A stretch of DNA of 64,000 bases from Flavisolibacter longurius (GTDB taxonomy: Bacteria; Bacteroidota; Bacteroidia; Chitinophagales; Chitinophagaceae). This document shows, piece by piece, positions 62,456 to 64,000 of this stretch (positions within the stretch are counted from its first letter, which is position 1; every line of letters begins with the position of its first letter). Made by a program: the position numbers and the translations under genes. A model generated the notes under the pieces. The model was not told where the DNA came from. It saw only the letters and a list, made by a program, of their open reading frames with translations, and searched no databases. Location of the stretch: contig JABUMY010000007.1 in assembly GCA_013327885.1 (NCBI GenBank), positions 1 to 64,000 on the forward strand, read 5' to 3'.

Positions 62456-64000
62456 ATGCGGGCCTTTCTCCTTCTTTTTCTTTTCATCGCCATCAATGCT
62501 TCTGCGCAAGAGGGAACGATTGGTGGAACCGTAGTGGATGAAGGCAACAAACCACTGGAACAGGCAACCGTACAATTGGTAACGCTGGAGAATCCTGCTT
62601 TTCAAAAAACAGTTTCTGCTGATGGAGCCGGCTCCTTTTTATTTTCTGCCCTTCCAATGGGCTATTATCGTTTAACGGTTTCCTTTGCGGGATTACAAAC
62701 TCTGACCCTAGACAGTATTTACCTGCGGCCGGAACGGTATGATTTCCTGTTGGGTGACCTGGTGGTAAAACCTAAAGCTGCAGCAGGGCTGAACGAGATT
62801 GTAATTTATGCGGAAAAGCCACTGATCCAGAGCAAGGACGGCAACATTACGTTTAACGTAAGCGAATCGGCAGCAAGCCAGGGCAGCAATGCCAGCGACC
62901 TGTTGACGCAGGTACCGCTGGTATCAAAAGATGCCGACGGAAAAGTTACGGTAAGGGGCAAAGAGCCAAGAATTTTGATAGACGACAAGCCGGTGGAGAT
63001 GAATGCGCAGCAACTCCAGGACCTTTTAGAGTCGTTGCCCGGGAATGCCATTGAAAAAATTGAGGTGATGACCAACCCGCCACCGCAATATGCCAACGAG
63101 CAGGGTGGGGTGATCAACATTGTTACCCGCAAAGGAACAGTTGGTATCAATGGTCGCCTGAGTGTGTTTGCCGGCACCCGTGGCGAGAAAGGCACCAATG
63201 GCCATTTTACCTATCGCAAAACAGGGCTGTCTATAAATGTGAATGGTGGCGTATCGGATAACGATTTCCGTGGCGATGGCTCCTCGGTGCGGCAAAACCT
63301 TTACGCCGACAGTTCGAATTTTTTTAAGACCAACAACCGCTATAACAACAGCGCCGTCCGTCCCAACTTCCGGGCCTCCATCGATTACGAGCTTTCAAAG
63401 GCGCATCAATTGAATTTTGTCGGGCAGTTTAACCAAAACCGATCTTTTAATACCAGTACAACGAACTTTCAAAATATCAACCGCTTTGAAGAACTGTACC
63501 GGTTGAGCCAGCGTACGGTGGGCAACCGTGGCCAAAATAACAATCATAACCTGGGCTTAAATTATACCTTCCGCAGCCAGCGACCCGGCGAAGTGCTGCG
63601 AATCTTTACCAGCCAGTGGGCATCAAATCATTCATCGGACCGCCTTTTCTTCCAGGAATTTTTTCATCCCGATTACACACCCACGGGTTACGATTCGACC
63701 AACCAGCAGATCAACGGAACGGAGAACACCGGTTACAACGTAAGGGTTGCCTACGACCGGCCCATCATCGGGGAGAAGACCTTTCTTTCCGTTGGGAGCT
63801 TTTACACGCATACCGCGTCGGATGTGAGGGTAGATGCGCTTTACAAAAGCAAGGCCGATGGCAGCTTTGTGCCCATAGACCTGCAAAGCAATTTTTTCCT
63901 GTTTTACCAGGATATCACCAATTTCCGCTTATCGCTAAAGCAGGTCTTTCAGCCCGGTTTTAGCGCCACGGCCGGTCTGTCCGAAGAGCGGACAGGCGTT
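62456..64000 (+). CDS. TonB-dependent-receptor-like outer membrane protein (partial, cut by window end)
   Basis: The frame runs from the ATG at 62456 to the window end, 515 codons so far, with no stop. A signal peptide (MRAFLLLFLFIAINASAQ) is followed by a carboxypeptidase regulatory-like domain (EGTIGGTVVDEGNKPLEQATVQL, about 20-95). Next is a plug-like domain (about 110-220) with LNEIVIYAEKPLIQ, KVTVRGKEPRILIDDKPVEM and NAIEKIEVMTNPPPQYANEQGGVINIVTRKG. The barrel then begins. This matches the Bacteroidota outer membrane beta-barrel family that resembles SusC-less TonB receptors. Substrate unknown. The rest lies beyond the window. Confidence 0.88.
   Translation, partial: MRAFLLLFLFIAINASAQEGTIGGTVVDEGNKPLEQATVQLVTLENPAFQKTVSADGAGSFLFSALPMGYYRLTVSFAGLQTLTLDSIYLRPERYDFLLGDLVVKPKAAAGLNEIVIYAEKPLIQSKDGNITFNVSESAASQGSNASDLLTQVPLVSKDADGKVTVRGKEPRILIDDKPVEMNAQQLQDLLESLPGNAIEKIEVMTNPPPQYANEQGGVINIVTRKGTVGINGRLSVFAGTRGEKGTNGHFTYRKTGLSINVNGGVSDNDFRGDGSSVRQNLYADSSNFFKTNNRYNNSAVRPNFRASIDYELSKAHQLNFVGQFNQNRSFNTSTTNFQNINRFEELYRLSQRTVGNRGQNNNHNLGLNYTFRSQRPGEVLRIFTSQWASNHSSDRLFFQEFFHPDYTPTGYDSTNQQINGTENTGYNVRVAYDRPIIGEKTFLSVGSFYTHTASDVRVDALYKSKADGSFVPIDLQSNFFLFYQDITNFRLSLKQVFQPGFSATAGLSEERTGV

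Overview
The window looks like chromosomal DNA from a Bacteroidota bacterium, most likely of the family Chitinophagaceae; I cannot name the genus. Supporting signs are a protein with a type IX secretion C-terminal sorting domain, promoter boxes of the Bacteroidota type TAnnTTTG, a lack of strong Shine-Dalgarno sequences, BlaI/BlaR1-type M56 peptidases, a DUF1599/DoxX (BT_3928-type) pair, and the gene order miaB - sigma54 activator - lptE - secG. Most of the window is ordinary housekeeping DNA with many strong intrinsic terminators. No tRNA, rRNA, CRISPR array, insertion sequence or transposase was recognised.

Left edge (1-3346): an AT-rich stretch that reads like two integron gene cassettes. 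Each begins with a short core sequence whose exact reverse complement opens the hairpin-forming attC-like site at that cassette's end. Cassette 1 carries a DUF262 (ParB-like) gene overlapping a HEPN-nuclease gene, a probable defence or toxin-type module. Cassette 2 carries one unknown protein. No integrase is visible.

3.6-12.4 kb: ubiX, a dipeptidyl peptidase IV, a small membrane protein, then a tight six-gene operon. The operon holds three paralogous unknown proteins that all end in a DPSPPA tail, a separately encoded multi-pass membrane protein, a histidine kinase with only one membrane anchor, and a NarL-type response regulator. Repeats of CGTAGNAATACG type lie upstream; similar sites precede the type IX-secreted protein gene at 26.4 kb. 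I regard this operon as the best candidate for an undescribed system. An Omp85-type barrel gene faces it.

12.5-31 kb: efp (with an unusual tip loop), accB-accC, a basic secreted protein, a lytic transglycosylase, a fatty acid hydroxylase family protein, SDR and phytanoyl-CoA dioxygenase genes, a PAP2-like phosphatase, groES-groEL, an outer membrane protein behind a possible attenuated leader, the type IX-secreted protein and secA.

31-39.6 kb: atpG, scpB, lysA, pyrB, coaD, a Nudix gene, pyrE and a secreted heavy-metal-associated protein. Then follows a 1.9-kb AT-rich stretch without genes.

41.5-64 kb: blaR1-blaI, a PfkB-family kinase, a membrane pyrophosphatase, a DHH phosphoesterase, an FKBP lipoprotein, folP, DUF1599, DoxX and an orphan peptide permease. 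The minus-strand series miaB - sigma54 regulator - lptE - TPR-like protein - secG - mltG - redoxin - DUF721 comes next, and the window ends inside a TonB-dependent-receptor-like gene.

Across the window many intergenic gaps are filled with locus-specific tracts of a reiterated short word and its reverse complement. The word families recur at unlinked sites.
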